From positions 1-25,399 of the forward strand of contig CAJGDB010000016.1 of the NCBI GenBank assembly GCA_904502165.1: DNA of 25,399 nucleotides, read 5' to 3'. Made by a program: the position numbers and the translations under genes. Positions within the stretch are counted from its first letter, which is position 1. Every line of letters starts with the position of its first letter. Under the pieces are notes generated by a model. That model had not been told where the DNA came from and did not search any database. It saw only the letters and a list, made by a program, of their open reading frames with translations. Of this stretch, positions 1 to 8,337 are shown piece after piece. Origin of the DNA: an uncultured Akkermansia sp. (GTDB lineage Bacteria > Verrucomicrobiota > Verrucomicrobiia > Verrucomicrobiales > Akkermansiaceae).

Positions 1-219
1 GTGTATCGCAAGCTCGAAAAGAGTGGCGAGATTCAGGAAGCCAACAGACCGGAGGATTTTGTTTCCAAGCCCGGGCAGGCTGAGGCCTGGGGCGGGGTAC
101 TCTTCTGCCGCGCTGATTTTTATCTCATGAATCCGCCCAATCCTGCCCGCTACAAGGGAAAGAAGTGGGACAAGCTGGGCCGCCCCCTGTTCTCCGCGAA
201 CCTCTCTTTCCGCCGCTAA
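1..219 (+). CDS. C-terminal part of an unknown protein, cut by the window edge
   Basis: An open frame runs from the first base to a TAA at 217-219, giving 72 residues. The GTG at position 1 is simply the window edge, so the true start is probably upstream. The fragment is basic at its end and carries an aromatic stretch (FCRADFYLMNPPNP, about residues 36-49). It ends 20 nt before a type IV pilin-like gene on the same strand, so the two are probably co-transcribed. Verru_Chthon pilin cassettes place a large protein (cassette protein A) and smaller prepilins together, and this could be the tail of such a partner. That is an inference from position only; I do not recognise the fragment itself. 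Confidence 0.6.
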   Translation: MYRKLEKSGEIQEANRPEDFVSKPGQAEAWGGVLFCRADFYLMNPPNPARYKGKKWDKLGRPLFSANLSFRR

Positions 220-239
220 TCCCCTTTTGCTGATTAATC

Positions 240-1223
240 ATGAAACTTGCAAAAAAAGTAGTTTTACGAGGCTTTACTCTGATTGAACTGATGACGGCCA
301 TGGCCATTACCGGCATGCTGGTACTGGTGATTATGCAGCTGACGAATCAGAGCATTGATTTGTGGCGGGCTGTGAGTGAAGATGTAAGCACCTCTTCTCG
401 TGCCCGTATGGCATTGCAGGCCATCAGCCGCGACCTGGAGTCGTTCCAGATGCGTGGTTACGACAACAAGTACCAGTGGCTTTTTGCCAAGGGTGATGAA
501 ACGATGGATAACACACCCAAGGGCCTGGCCATTCCCCGCTCAGCCCAATGTGTGTTCTTTGCCTGTGCCCCGGACCGCAACCCTTCTGTAAGTTCCAGCA
601 CGGCTCTGCGTAAGAACTATCGTGAGGCAAGGGCTCATAACCGTGAAACTCAGGGTGATGTGAATGCCATCGGCTACCGCCTCATGTATCGTGACCAGAT
701 TCTCAACCTGCCGGGCGCAGAAACCAACACGGCGGGTGTGTATCCCCTCTTCTCGCTCTATCGTCAGGTTGTGCCGCCCCGTTCTACGTTTGAGCAGCTT
801 CTGGGCAAGGAAAATCTGGAGGCTGCCTATGTTCCCTTCCAGGAGAAGGATGAACGGAATTTCCTCTGTGAGAATATTCTGGAACTCAACATTACCTTCA
901 ATATCCGCTATGCTGCCGCTGAGGCTGATATCAAGAAGGGAAAGGTCCAGTATGAGACTGTGAGCATTCCGGTTATTTCCTCCAGCTCCAAGACCAACAA
1001 AATAGGTCTTTACGGAGACCGAATCCAGGCTGGCAATAATGTGTATGAGAATGCACGTATTGATTCGGCTATGGTGTCCATCAGCGTCCTGACGGAAGAG
1101 GGTGTGGCCATGGTGGAGCAGATTCGCCAGGGACGCCGCCGTGCGCCCAAGCGCATTGCTGATTTCTTTGCCAAGTACACGCGTTCCTATTCGCGTCTGG
1201 TGGCGCTGCCTCAACCTCTCTGA
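240..1223 (+). CDS. Type IV pilin-like prepilin, Verru_Chthon cassette protein C-like
   Basis: 327 residues. A short basic leader (residues 1-11, ending in Gly11) is followed by FTLIELM, the type III prepilin N-methylation motif, with Phe12 as the expected mature first residue and Glu16 as the conserved Glu+5. Residues 12-37 form the hydrophobic helix used for membrane storage and assembly. The remainder is a large mixed domain unlike the small major pilins. Length, motif and the downstream pattern (ARMALQAISRDLESFQ) match what is known of the Verru_Chthon cassette prepilins. The protein would be cleaved by a PilD-type peptidase and act in a pseudopilus or type II secretion-like structure; its cargo is unknown. 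No Shine-Dalgarno sequence precedes the ATG. The downstream ligase gene begins 15 nt after this stop, so both probably share an mRNA. Confidence 0.8.
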   Translation: MKLAKKVVLRGFTLIELMTAMAITGMLVLVIMQLTNQSIDLWRAVSEDVSTSSRARMALQAISRDLESFQMRGYDNKYQWLFAKGDETMDNTPKGLAIPRSAQCVFFACAPDRNPSVSSSTALRKNYREARAHNRETQGDVNAIGYRLMYRDQILNLPGAETNTAGVYPLFSLYRQVVPPRSTFEQLLGKENLEAAYVPFQEKDERNFLCENILELNITFNIRYAAAEADIKKGKVQYETVSIPVISSSSKTNKIGLYGDRIQAGNNVYENARIDSAMVSISVLTEEGVAMVEQIRQGRRRAPKRIADFFAKYTRSYSRLVALPQPL

Positions 1224-1238
1224 TTTCTGTTTTGTCAT

Positions 1239-1973
1239 ATGCAGCAGATGCAGACTCAGCAGCGTGATGTGCTTCCTGGAGCCATCACGCTTTGGATTGA
1301 CCCGGTTCCCCGTAGCGGCTACCGCAACATGGCGGCTGATGAATTGTTGTCCCGCCGGAGCGATGCGTGGCTGCGTATTTATGGCTGGAGTCGCCCGGCC
1401 GTGAGTTTCGGGTATTTTGATACTGCTACCGAGGCTGCTACCATCTTCCCCGGGGCAGAGGAATATATCCGTCGCTGGACGGGGGGTGGTATTGTTGATC
1501 ACCGCCTGGGATATACCTACACCGTCACTCTGCCGGGGGTGGAAGGTATCATGTACCCCCCGGCAGACCAGCTTTATATCTGGATTCACGGGGCGCTTGC
1601 CGTGGCTTTGCAGCAGAGTGGTGTAAACTGCACCCTTCTGACGGAGGATGCACCGGACGGCGGGCGTGCCTGCTGGGCCAGTCCGGTGAAGAGTGATATT
1701 GTGGATGAGGCCGGCAACAAGCTTGCAGGTGCCGGGCAGCGTCGTTTCAGGGGCGCGGTATTGCACCAGGGACTCATTCAGCAATGTGAACCAGCCGAGG
1801 GATGGCCGCAGAAGCTGGCTCAGGCCCTGGCACCGGTTGTAAATGTGGTGGTGGGTGAGGAGCCCTATCCCGGCTTTAATGATGAGTTGGAGCAGCTTTG
1901 TCGTGAGAAATACGAATCCCCGGAGTGGGATGACGAGAGCCACGGCCGCCGAAAGCCGTCTCGCAAGGCTTGA
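1239..1973 (+). CDS. Lipoate-protein ligase / octanoyltransferase family protein (BPL/LplA/LipB fold)
   Basis: 244 residues. The family signature is clear: RRWTGGGIVDH at residues 78-88, then a second block with ACWASP around Cys145 and KLAGAGQRR at 161-169, followed by LHQGLI. In this superfamily these blocks bind lipoyl- or octanoyl-AMP and transfer the acyl group to the lipoyl domains of 2-oxoacid dehydrogenases and GcvH in the cytoplasm. The Cys145 block resembles the place where LipM octanoyltransferases carry their catalytic cysteine, so octanoyl transfer is as likely as lipoate salvage. The C-terminal accessory domain of E. coli LplA is absent. The gene follows a prepilin gene with no obvious functional link and ends within a strong hairpin. 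Confidence 0.85.
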   Translation: MQQMQTQQRDVLPGAITLWIDPVPRSGYRNMAADELLSRRSDAWLRIYGWSRPAVSFGYFDTATEAATIFPGAEEYIRRWTGGGIVDHRLGYTYTVTLPGVEGIMYPPADQLYIWIHGALAVALQQSGVNCTLLTEDAPDGGRACWASPVKSDIVDEAGNKLAGAGQRRFRGAVLHQGLIQQCEPAEGWPQKLAQALAPVVNVVVGEEPYPGFNDELEQLCREKYESPEWDDESHGRRKPSRKA

Positions 1974-2017
1974 TAACGAAGGCCCCGGTCAGACAACTGA
2001 CCGGGGCCTTCGTTATC
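1972..2017. terminator. Perfect 21-bp hairpin between convergent genes
   Basis: Two perfectly complementary 21-nt arms (1972-1992 and 1997-2017) flank an ACAA loop. The left arm begins inside the TGA stop of the ligase gene. There is no T-run on either side, so it is not a textbook intrinsic terminator, but it sits exactly between two converging genes and could block both transcripts or protect their 3' ends. Confidence 0.75.
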
Positions 2018-2039
2018 GGAATAAAGCGCAGCGCTTCTC

Positions 2040-2729
2040 TTAGTGATTGGCGCGGAACTTGTTCCAGTCCACTTTCTTTGTGGTGGCCTTGTAGTAGCCG
2101 TTCTCGTCCGGGGTTATGATGATGCCGCCATCGGCCAGGTCATCCTTGCGGGCAAGCAGGGCTGCCATGCACAGATTATCCGGGTGGGCGTTCACCACAT
2201 TGCAACCGGCTTTCTGCCACAGGTTGAGCTCTTCGTCCGTGATGCTCTCATCCTTGGCAGAGATGAAGAAGTTGGTCATTTCTGTGATGACGATGGGGTG
2301 AATGTACATCTCGTAAGGATGCCAGTCAGAAGGCTCCTTGCCGAAGCTGAGGTCAACACCCTTCTTGGTGAGGTCATTCCAGATAGCCACATTGATCTGC
2401 TCGCTGGTCAGCTTGTGATTGGCGGGCAGGTTGGCATAGGTCTGGGCAATGGCCTCGAAGAGCATCTGCTTGTCCTTGCGGGGCATCTGGTTGTACTTAA
2501 TCACGGCATCAGCACGGTCAAAAACATCCCACTCGGGGGCTTCAAGACCATTGATGGTGGTCATCTGGTAATAGGCGCGTTCGTCGCACGTACGCACGCA
2601 GCAGGCCTTGCCATCCTTGGCTGTGCCTGTGAAAATGGGAACCTCCATCTGGATGGAATTGCGCGGCGGGGTCTGCTGGCAGGCGCAAAGAAGGGCCCCG
2701 GCAATGATGATAGGTGTAAGGTGCTTCAT
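2040..2729 (-). CDS. Predicted lipoprotein of unknown function
   Basis: 229 residues. The N-terminus MKHLTPIIIAGALLCAC is a short lipoprotein signal with Cys17 as the likely acylated residue. The lipobox reads L-C-A-C, with an unusual Cys at -2. The mature part is acidic to neutral and contains a CCVRTC cluster near residues 43-48 and two more cysteines in the C-terminal third, which could form disulfides outside the cytoplasm. I do not recognise the domain. It is transcribed alone from a near-consensus promoter ending about 9 nt from the ATG, and it follows the terminator of the efflux operon. Its own 3' end meets the 1972-2017 hairpin. Confidence 0.75.
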   Translation of the reverse strand: MKHLTPIIIAGALLCACQQTPPRNSIQMEVPIFTGTAKDGKACCVRTCDERAYYQMTTINGLEAPEWDVFDRADAVIKYNQMPRKDKQMLFEAIAQTYANLPANHKLTSEQINVAIWNDLTKKGVDLSFGKEPSDWHPYEMYIHPIVITEMTNFFISAKDESITDEELNLWQKAGCNVVNAHPDNLCMAALLARKDDLADGGIIITPDENGYYKATTKKVDWNKFRANH

Positions 2730-2738
2730 ACGTTGTGT

Positions 2739-2767
2739 ATTATATGCTTTTCTATCTTACGGGTCAA
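2739..2767 (-). promoter_or_regulatory. Sigma70-like promoter of the 2040-2729 lipoprotein gene
   Basis: Read on the minus strand, TTGACC (2767-2762) and TATAAT (2744-2739) are separated by 17 bp. The expected start of transcription is near 2732, only 3 nt before the ATG at 2729, so the mRNA would be almost leaderless. Confidence 0.75.
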
Positions 2768-2788
2768 GACGCATCCTGCAAAAGTTGC

Positions 2789-2823
2789 AAAAAAAATACC
2801 GCAGGGGTGTTCCCTGCGGTATT
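2789..2823 (-). terminator. Intrinsic terminator of the efflux operon
   Basis: On the minus strand a 12-bp perfect stem (2823-2812 with 2806-2795, 5-nt loop) is followed by a run of about eight T. It begins a few bases after the stop codon of the RND pump gene at 2832. Confidence 0.9.
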
Positions 2824-2831
2824 CTGATGAT

Positions 2832-5800
2832 TTATTGCGGCAGCTTCTCGCGCCTTACCCGGTTGGCCGTCCAGTCGCGCATGCGGGCAAACAAGGAATA
2901 TAGACCGGGAACAAGGAAGATGCCGAACAACGTGGCCAGCAGCATGCCGGAGAACGTGGAGACACCAATTTCGATACGGCTGGCGGCTCCGGAACCGTTG
3001 GCTACAACCAGCGGGAATACGCCGAAGAGGAAGGAGACGGCGGTCATGAGTACGGCGCGGTAGCGCATGCTGGCACCATTGAGGGCTGCCTGCTTCACCG
3101 GAATTCCGCTTTCGTGGTTCTCCTTGCTGAATTCCACCATGAGAATGGCATTCTTGGCGGCCAGACCGATGAGCATGAGAAGCCCCAGCTGCACATAGAT
3201 GGACATGGTGAGCCCGAAGAGCTGCACACCCATGAGCGCGCCCATGGTCGCCACCGAGACAGAAAGAATCACCGGCACCGGTGTGGTCCAGCTTTCATAC
3301 TGCGCCACCAGGAAGAGGTAGGCGAAAATCATGGCCATGGCGATGAGCATGCCAATCTTGCCGTCGTTCTGGCGTTCCTGGTAGGAAAGGTCTTTCCAGC
3401 TTACTTCCCACAGAAGGTTGCGGCCCTCCTCGCGAGTTTTTTTATTCATATCAGCAACGCATTCCTCAATGTACTGCATGATTTGACCGGAACCGATACC
3501 CATGGCCGGTGTGACCGAGATATCGGCACTCATGTACTGGTTGAATCGGTTGTAACGGCCCGGCCCCATACGGTAGGAAAGGGAGCATACTGCAGAGAGC
3601 GGCACCATCTCCCCCTTTTCATTGCGGACCATCTGGTTCAGAATATCATCTGCCGTGCGGCGGTCAGAGGTGGCACCCTGAATCTGTACCTTGAAATTAA
3701 ATCCGTTCAGCGTGAAGTCATTGACGTAGGACGATGCCATGGTACTCTGCAGCGTACGGAAGATAGTATCAACCGGGATGTTGAGCGACTGGGCCTTGTC
3801 GCGGTTGATTTCGAGGTGAATCTGCGGTGTTTCCGCATCATATTCGCTGCGGGTGCGGGAAACCAGGTCCTGGCGGGCCATCAGACGTTCCTGAAGTTCC
3901 TTTACCGCATGGCCAAGGTCTTGCGGTGTGGCATCGCCAGAGACCTGCAGCACCGCAGAAACACCACCGGCAATACCCAGACCACGAATGGCCGGCGGGG
4001 TCATGGCCATGATGCTGGCCTGGGGGATATCCGCGCAGGCTGCGTTGATGCGCTCTGCAATGCGGCTGGCATGCATGTCGGGGCTGGTGCGTTCGCTCCA
4101 ATGTTTCAGCAGTACAATCATCATGCCGTTGTGTTCACCGGAGCCGCTGACAAAGCTGTACCCACTCTGGGCAGTCACCATATCCACACCGGGCATGCCG
4201 ATAACGCGCTTTTCAATCTGGCGCATCACCTTATCCGTTCTTTGTTTAGCGGTGGCGGTGCCTTCCATGGTCACCATCACAAAAAGACTGCCCTTATCTT
4301 CGGTCGGAATGAAGGAGCTGTTCAGCCCGGGAGGTGCCAGCAGGTTCATGGGGTTGAGTGAATCGGCTCTGGATACTCTGTTTTCAGTGCCAAGCAGTTT
4401 GTGCCAGGCTGCAGGAGCACCTGCGAAGTAGATGTAGTTGCCCCCAAGAACAAGCAGCAGCATCAGGATGGTCAGCCACACGTGGCGCACCAGAATCCCG
4501 GCACCCCAGAGGTAGATGCGGCGGCTGGTTTCCAGTATGAAGTTAAAGGGCCAGAATACAAAACGGGATACCTTGCCGGCTGGCGTTCCTGCCGGGCGCA
4601 GGATAAGCGCACAGAGCGCCGGCGAGAGCGTGAGTGCATTGATGGTGGAGATGCAGAGTGCCACGCACATCGTTACAGAGAACTGGGTGTAAATCACGCC
4701 CACCATGCCGCCGTAGAATGCAATGGGAACATAGACCGCCAGCGTTACCAGGGTGGTGGCAATGATGGCACCTGTAATCTGCTTCATGCTCTTGAGGGTT
4801 GCTTCCTTAGGGGAGAGCTTTTCCTCCTGGATGATACGCATCACGTTTTCGACCACTACAATGGCATCGTCCACCAGCGAGCCAATGACCAGAATGAGGC
4901 CGAACATGGTCAGTACATTGATGGAGTAACCCAGCGGATACATAATCATGAATGCGCCCAGCAGCGATACCGGAATGGCAATGGCCGGAATGAGTGTGGC
5001 ACGCCAGTCCTGCAGGAACAGGTAGGTCACCAGAATCACCAGAAGCAGAGCCACTATCAGGGTTTCCACAATCTCATCCATGGTGGCGGCAATGGCCTGG
5101 GTGGGGTCATACCCCATGCACCATTCCATGCCATCCGGGAAATTCTTTTCAATCTCGCGCATGCAGGCCTGTACCTTCTCCACCGTGGCAAGGGCGTTGG
5201 CTTCGTTGTTCTGGTGGATAATCATGCCTACATTGTCTTTGCCGTTCAGACGGCTGTATCCCGTATTGCGCTCAGCACCGAGTTCCACAGTGGCAATATC
5301 CTTGAGCTTGGTGACATGGCCTTCTGCTCCTCGTTTGACAATGATGTTGCCGAATTCCTCGGCCGTCTTGAGGCGGCCTGTGGCGGTCACCTTGAAAGTG
5401 GCATAGGATTGGATGTCCTCTGCACCCACAGAACCGGCAGCGGCCTGCACATTCTGGGCCTTGATGGCCTCACTCACATCTGCCGGGGTGATGTTCATGG
5501 CGCTCATGCGGGTCGGGTTCATCCAGACTCGCATGGAGTAGTTGCGGCTGGGGATGATATCGGCGCTGGAAACACCGTCCACCTGGCAAATCTTATCCTT
5601 TACATTCATGCGGAGCCAGTTAGAGAGCTCGAGGATGCTCATCTTGTTCTCGTCGCACATGAAGTTGAGGAAGCAGAGCATATCACCGCTGCGCTTGCGG
5701 ACATTGTAGCCCGTTTGCTTGATTTCGCTGGGCAGCTTCGATTCAATCTGCTTGATGGCATTGGAAACATTCACCATGGCCATGTCATCATTCGTACCGG

Positions 5801-6089
5801 AGCGGAAGATGAGTGTAAGTGAGAATGAACCATCGTTGCCGCAGGAGGAATAGAAATACTCCAGGTCATCCATGCCGATGAGCTGTTCCTCCACCGGAGC
5901 GGCCACCACCTGGGCTACTTCCTCGGCGCTGGCGCCGGCGTAGGTCATCCGCACAGAAATGGTAGGCGGTGATACCTCCGGATATTCTGATACAGGCATC
6001 TTGCTCAGGCAAAGCAAGCCGGCCAGCATCATCAGAATGGAGATTACAAAGGCAAACTTGGGTCTGTGGACAAAGAATGCAGAAAACAT
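2832..6089 (-). CDS. RND efflux pump, inner-membrane transporter (HAE1/AcrB type)
   Basis: 1085 residues, slightly longer than AcrB (1049). It is a proton-driven drug or lipid exporter of the inner membrane, working as a trimer with an adaptor and an outer-membrane channel. The N-terminal amphipathic start and TM1 (about 10-30), a first periplasmic loop, and the TM4 segment with Asp407-Asp408 (GSLVDDAIVVVEN) are all present. The TM10 lysine of the proton relay is Lys979 in GLAAKNAIL. Compared with AcrB there is an extra stretch of about 32 residues (about 559-590) between TM7 and the periplasmic SFIPTEDKG segment. The gene lies 21 nt after the adaptor gene, and a strong terminator follows. 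Substrate cannot be read from sequence. No TolC-like gene is present in the window. Confidence 0.95.
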   Translation of the reverse strand: MFSAFFVHRPKFAFVISILMMLAGLLCLSKMPVSEYPEVSPPTISVRMTYAGASAEEVAQVVAAPVEEQLIGMDDLEYFYSSCGNDGSFSLTLIFRSGTNDDMAMVNVSNAIKQIESKLPSEIKQTGYNVRKRSGDMLCFLNFMCDENKMSILELSNWLRMNVKDKICQVDGVSSADIIPSRNYSMRVWMNPTRMSAMNITPADVSEAIKAQNVQAAAGSVGAEDIQSYATFKVTATGRLKTAEEFGNIIVKRGAEGHVTKLKDIATVELGAERNTGYSRLNGKDNVGMIIHQNNEANALATVEKVQACMREIEKNFPDGMEWCMGYDPTQAIAATMDEIVETLIVALLLVILVTYLFLQDWRATLIPAIAIPVSLLGAFMIMYPLGYSINVLTMFGLILVIGSLVDDAIVVVENVMRIIQEEKLSPKEATLKSMKQITGAIIATTLVTLAVYVPIAFYGGMVGVIYTQFSVTMCVALCISTINALTLSPALCALILRPAGTPAGKVSRFVFWPFNFILETSRRIYLWGAGILVRHVWLTILMLLLVLGGNYIYFAGAPAAWHKLLGTENRVSRADSLNPMNLLAPPGLNSSFIPTEDKGSLFVMVTMEGTATAKQRTDKVMRQIEKRVIGMPGVDMVTAQSGYSFVSGSGEHNGMMIVLLKHWSERTSPDMHASRIAERINAACADIPQASIMAMTPPAIRGLGIAGGVSAVLQVSGDATPQDLGHAVKELQERLMARQDLVSRTRSEYDAETPQIHLEINRDKAQSLNIPVDTIFRTLQSTMASSYVNDFTLNGFNFKVQIQGATSDRRTADDILNQMVRNEKGEMVPLSAVCSLSYRMGPGRYNRFNQYMSADISVTPAMGIGSGQIMQYIEECVADMNKKTREEGRNLLWEVSWKDLSYQERQNDGKIGMLIAMAMIFAYLFLVAQYESWTTPVPVILSVSVATMGALMGVQLFGLTMSIYVQLGLLMLIGLAAKNAILMVEFSKENHESGIPVKQAALNGASMRYRAVLMTAVSFLFGVFPLVVANGSGAASRIEIGVSTFSGMLLATLFGIFLVPGLYSLFARMRDWTANRVRREKLPQ

Positions 6090-6110
6090 AAAAGGGATAA
6101 GAATTAGGGG

Positions 6111-8240
6111 TTATTGAGCCTGAACCGGGAAATTTTCTTCCATTTCTGCCAGGTGGGAGGTGATAATCTGTTCTCCGGGCAGCAGCCCAGCAAAGACGGA
6201 CACGCGGCCATCCTCAGCCGTGCTGCCGCAGATGATGCGGCGTTCTACAGCCCGGTTGTGTTTTATGACATAAACGTATGTGCCCCGGGAATCCGTAAGA
6301 ACAGCCTGCGCCGGTACTGCCAGCACGGGGAATTCCGGCTTGCGTCTGACCTCGATGGTGACCACACCACCGGGAGCGAGGAGCCGCCCGCTGTTCTCAA
6401 AGACAGCCCATATATTCTGGGTGCCGGTGCCGGATTGTATTTCGTTGTCGCAGAAAGCAATGTGCCCGGTTTCATTCAGGGTTTCACCTGTGGCGGTAAC
6501 CAGCCGGAGCTCTGCCTGGGCGCTCAGTTTTTCTGTGCTTCCATATATGGAGAGAATATCTTTCTCACTCAGCGGGAAACGTGCATAGATAGGGCTCAGC
6601 TGCACCACGCGGGCCAGGGGTGTCTTGATGTCTGTCACGTAATTACCCTTGGAGATGAGGACGCGGCCGATACGCCCGGACAGCGGGGCCTTGACCACGC
6701 AGCGGCTCAGGTCATCCTGCGCTACGGCCAACCTGGCCTCGGCCGCTTCGCGGGCTTCCATCACTTCATGAAGCGTGGCGCGGGCGTTTTCAAGATCATC
6801 TTTACTGGTGGCATTCATGGCCACCAGCTTCTGCTGGCGTTCATACTTGCTCCGGGCATCGGCAATCCTGATATCCAGCTGTTCGATGCTGGCTTTGCAG
6901 GCATCTGCCATGGCCTGGTAGCGGGTTGCATCAATGTGGAATAACTCGTCGCCCTCGTTGACCCGGTCACCTTCGGTAAAGGTTCGCTCTTGAATGAGCC
7001 CCTGTACCAGCGGGCGCAGCTCAACAGTATTAACGGCTTCCAGTCGGGCGCCTTCCACTCGCAGAACGGTGGGGTCCGGCATTTCGCTGACCTGGGCGGT
7101 CTCCACGACCAGCGGGTTCAGCTCACCACCCGCAGAGGAACCGGGCTCGTCAATACCTGCATCGGAGAAGATGGGGCGCACCTCGGCACCGGGGCGTGTC
7201 TTGTGAGAACCATCTATAATGACCACTTCCCCCGGTTCCAGACCGCTGTATATGGATTGCAGACGCCCCTGTACCGTGCCTGCCTCAACATCACGGCGGG
7301 ATACCTTGTTCTCCTGATCCAGCACATAGACAAAGGCCCCCCGGGTATCGTAGTGAATGGCGGTAAGCGGTACCATGCACACCTCGCGGGTGGCATTCAA
7401 CTGAATGTTCAGCGCACCGATGCCCTGGTGGGTCAGCTGCCCTTCGGGATTCTCGAATTCCGCCCACAGGGTGTACGAGTCCGTGCTGTCTGTCAGCCGG
7501 TTGTCCACCACAGAAATGCGGCCCTGGGCAGGATAGGTGCGCCCGTTGGCCATAACCAGTTGCACATCTGCCACGTGCTCTATTTCCTTAGGTCCGCGGA
7601 AGATGCCGTTCACATCGTTCTGGCTGAGGGGGAAGCGCACGTAGATGGGATTCATCTGGGCAATGGTCGTAATGGCTTCACCCCGCGTGATGTAGTTGCC
7701 TTCACCCTTAGGCAGACGCCCGATGCGGCCGCTTATTTCGGCGTAGATGCTGCAATCATCCAGATCCTTACGGGCCTTTGCTACCTCTGCCTCAGCCCCG
7801 GCTTTACGGGCTTTCAGTTCTTCTACTGTTGCCCGGGCTGTTTCCATATCCTCGCGCGAGGCGGCCTGCTGGGCAGCAAGAGAAACCAGGCGGGTGTAGC
7901 GGCTTACAGAGTATACCAGCTGGGCTTCCAGTTGTGCTACTGCTGCCTCTGCCTGTTTCAGGGCGGCTTCATAGCGCAGCGGGTCAATCTGCATCAGAAG
8001 ATCGCCTTCCTTTACCATGCTTCCTTCCTTGAAATGTACCTTGTTCAGGCGGCCTTCCACAGCAGCCCGTACCGATACGTGGCGGATGGCTTCCGTGCGC
8101 CCGATGCTTTTACGCACAACCTTATCGCGTCCTGTGGTGCTTTTCTCAGCCTGCACATAAGTTACCATTTTACCCGGCATCTGGGCCGCTGCTGCTCCGG
8201 TCAGGGCTATGAACAGGGCAAGTGAACGATAATTCTTCAT
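6111..8240 (-). CDS. Tandem-fused RND periplasmic adaptor (two membrane fusion proteins in one chain)
   Basis: 709 residues, about twice a normal AcrA/MexA-type adaptor. A Sec signal peptide (about 1-19, no lipobox) is followed by copy 1 (about 25-358), a Gly/Ser/Pro-containing linker (about 359-375) and copy 2 (about 376-705). Each copy has the lipoyl half-motifs (EGDLLMQID at 78-86; EGDELFHID at 429-437), an alpha-hairpin, the second lipoyl half (SGRIGRLPKGEGNYIT; SGRIGRVLISKGNYVT), a PIY-RFPLS beta-barrel segment and a membrane-proximal domain (TRGAFVYVLD; SRGTYVYVIK). Both hairpins keep the TolC-contacting R-x3-L-x6-S pattern: Arg117/Leu121/Ser128 and Arg468/Leu472/Ser479. Adaptors form a hexamer on a trimeric pump, so a fused dimer would give three chains per pump. 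First gene of the efflux operon. Confidence 0.93.
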   Translation of the reverse strand: MKNYRSLALFIALTGAAAAQMPGKMVTYVQAEKSTTGRDKVVRKSIGRTEAIRHVSVRAAVEGRLNKVHFKEGSMVKEGDLLMQIDPLRYEAALKQAEAAVAQLEAQLVYSVSRYTRLVSLAAQQAASREDMETARATVEELKARKAGAEAEVAKARKDLDDCSIYAEISGRIGRLPKGEGNYITRGEAITTIAQMNPIYVRFPLSQNDVNGIFRGPKEIEHVADVQLVMANGRTYPAQGRISVVDNRLTDSTDSYTLWAEFENPEGQLTHQGIGALNIQLNATREVCMVPLTAIHYDTRGAFVYVLDQENKVSRRDVEAGTVQGRLQSIYSGLEPGEVVIIDGSHKTRPGAEVRPIFSDAGIDEPGSSAGGELNPLVVETAQVSEMPDPTVLRVEGARLEAVNTVELRPLVQGLIQERTFTEGDRVNEGDELFHIDATRYQAMADACKASIEQLDIRIADARSKYERQQKLVAMNATSKDDLENARATLHEVMEAREAAEARLAVAQDDLSRCVVKAPLSGRIGRVLISKGNYVTDIKTPLARVVQLSPIYARFPLSEKDILSIYGSTEKLSAQAELRLVTATGETLNETGHIAFCDNEIQSGTGTQNIWAVFENSGRLLAPGGVVTIEVRRKPEFPVLAVPAQAVLTDSRGTYVYVIKHNRAVERRIICGSTAEDGRVSVFAGLLPGEQIITSHLAEMEENFPVQAQ

Positions 8241-8276
8241 GGTTTTATTTGAAAATTCTAAATAATTTATGAGCTA

Positions 8277-8305
8277 ATCTTACCATTAACTGTACGATTC
8301 AGCAA
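8277..8305 (-). promoter_or_regulatory. Sigma70-like promoter of the efflux operon
   Basis: On the minus strand TTGCTG (8305-8300) and TAAGAT (8282-8277) are 17 bp apart, with a TGG just before the -10. The expected start is near 8270, giving an AT-rich leader of about 30 nt with no Shine-Dalgarno sequence. I found no convincing repressor operator beside it. Confidence 0.6.
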
Positions 8306-8337
8306 GCTAAAAAATGTTCATTTCGGGCAGCATTATT

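Noticed and set aside
540..1943. 467-codon open frame on the minus strand across the prepilin and ligase genes
   Set aside because: It lies antisense to two genes with clear family motifs, its product has no recognisable domain, and it follows from codon bias of the real genes.
2023..2037. Small AAGCGC-AGCGCTT hairpin after the 21-bp stem
   Set aside because: Too short to be distinguished from chance.
4401..5822. 473-codon plus-strand frame antisense to the RND pump
   Set aside because: His/Gly-rich meaningless product; shadow of the pump gene. The same applies to the frames at 3114-4361, 6990-8225 and 10503-11750.
8241..8337. Terminator of the HAD-FolB unit in the gap before the adaptor gene
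   Set aside because: Only weak, two-base-loop pairings (AAATG/CATTT) are present; no convincing stem.
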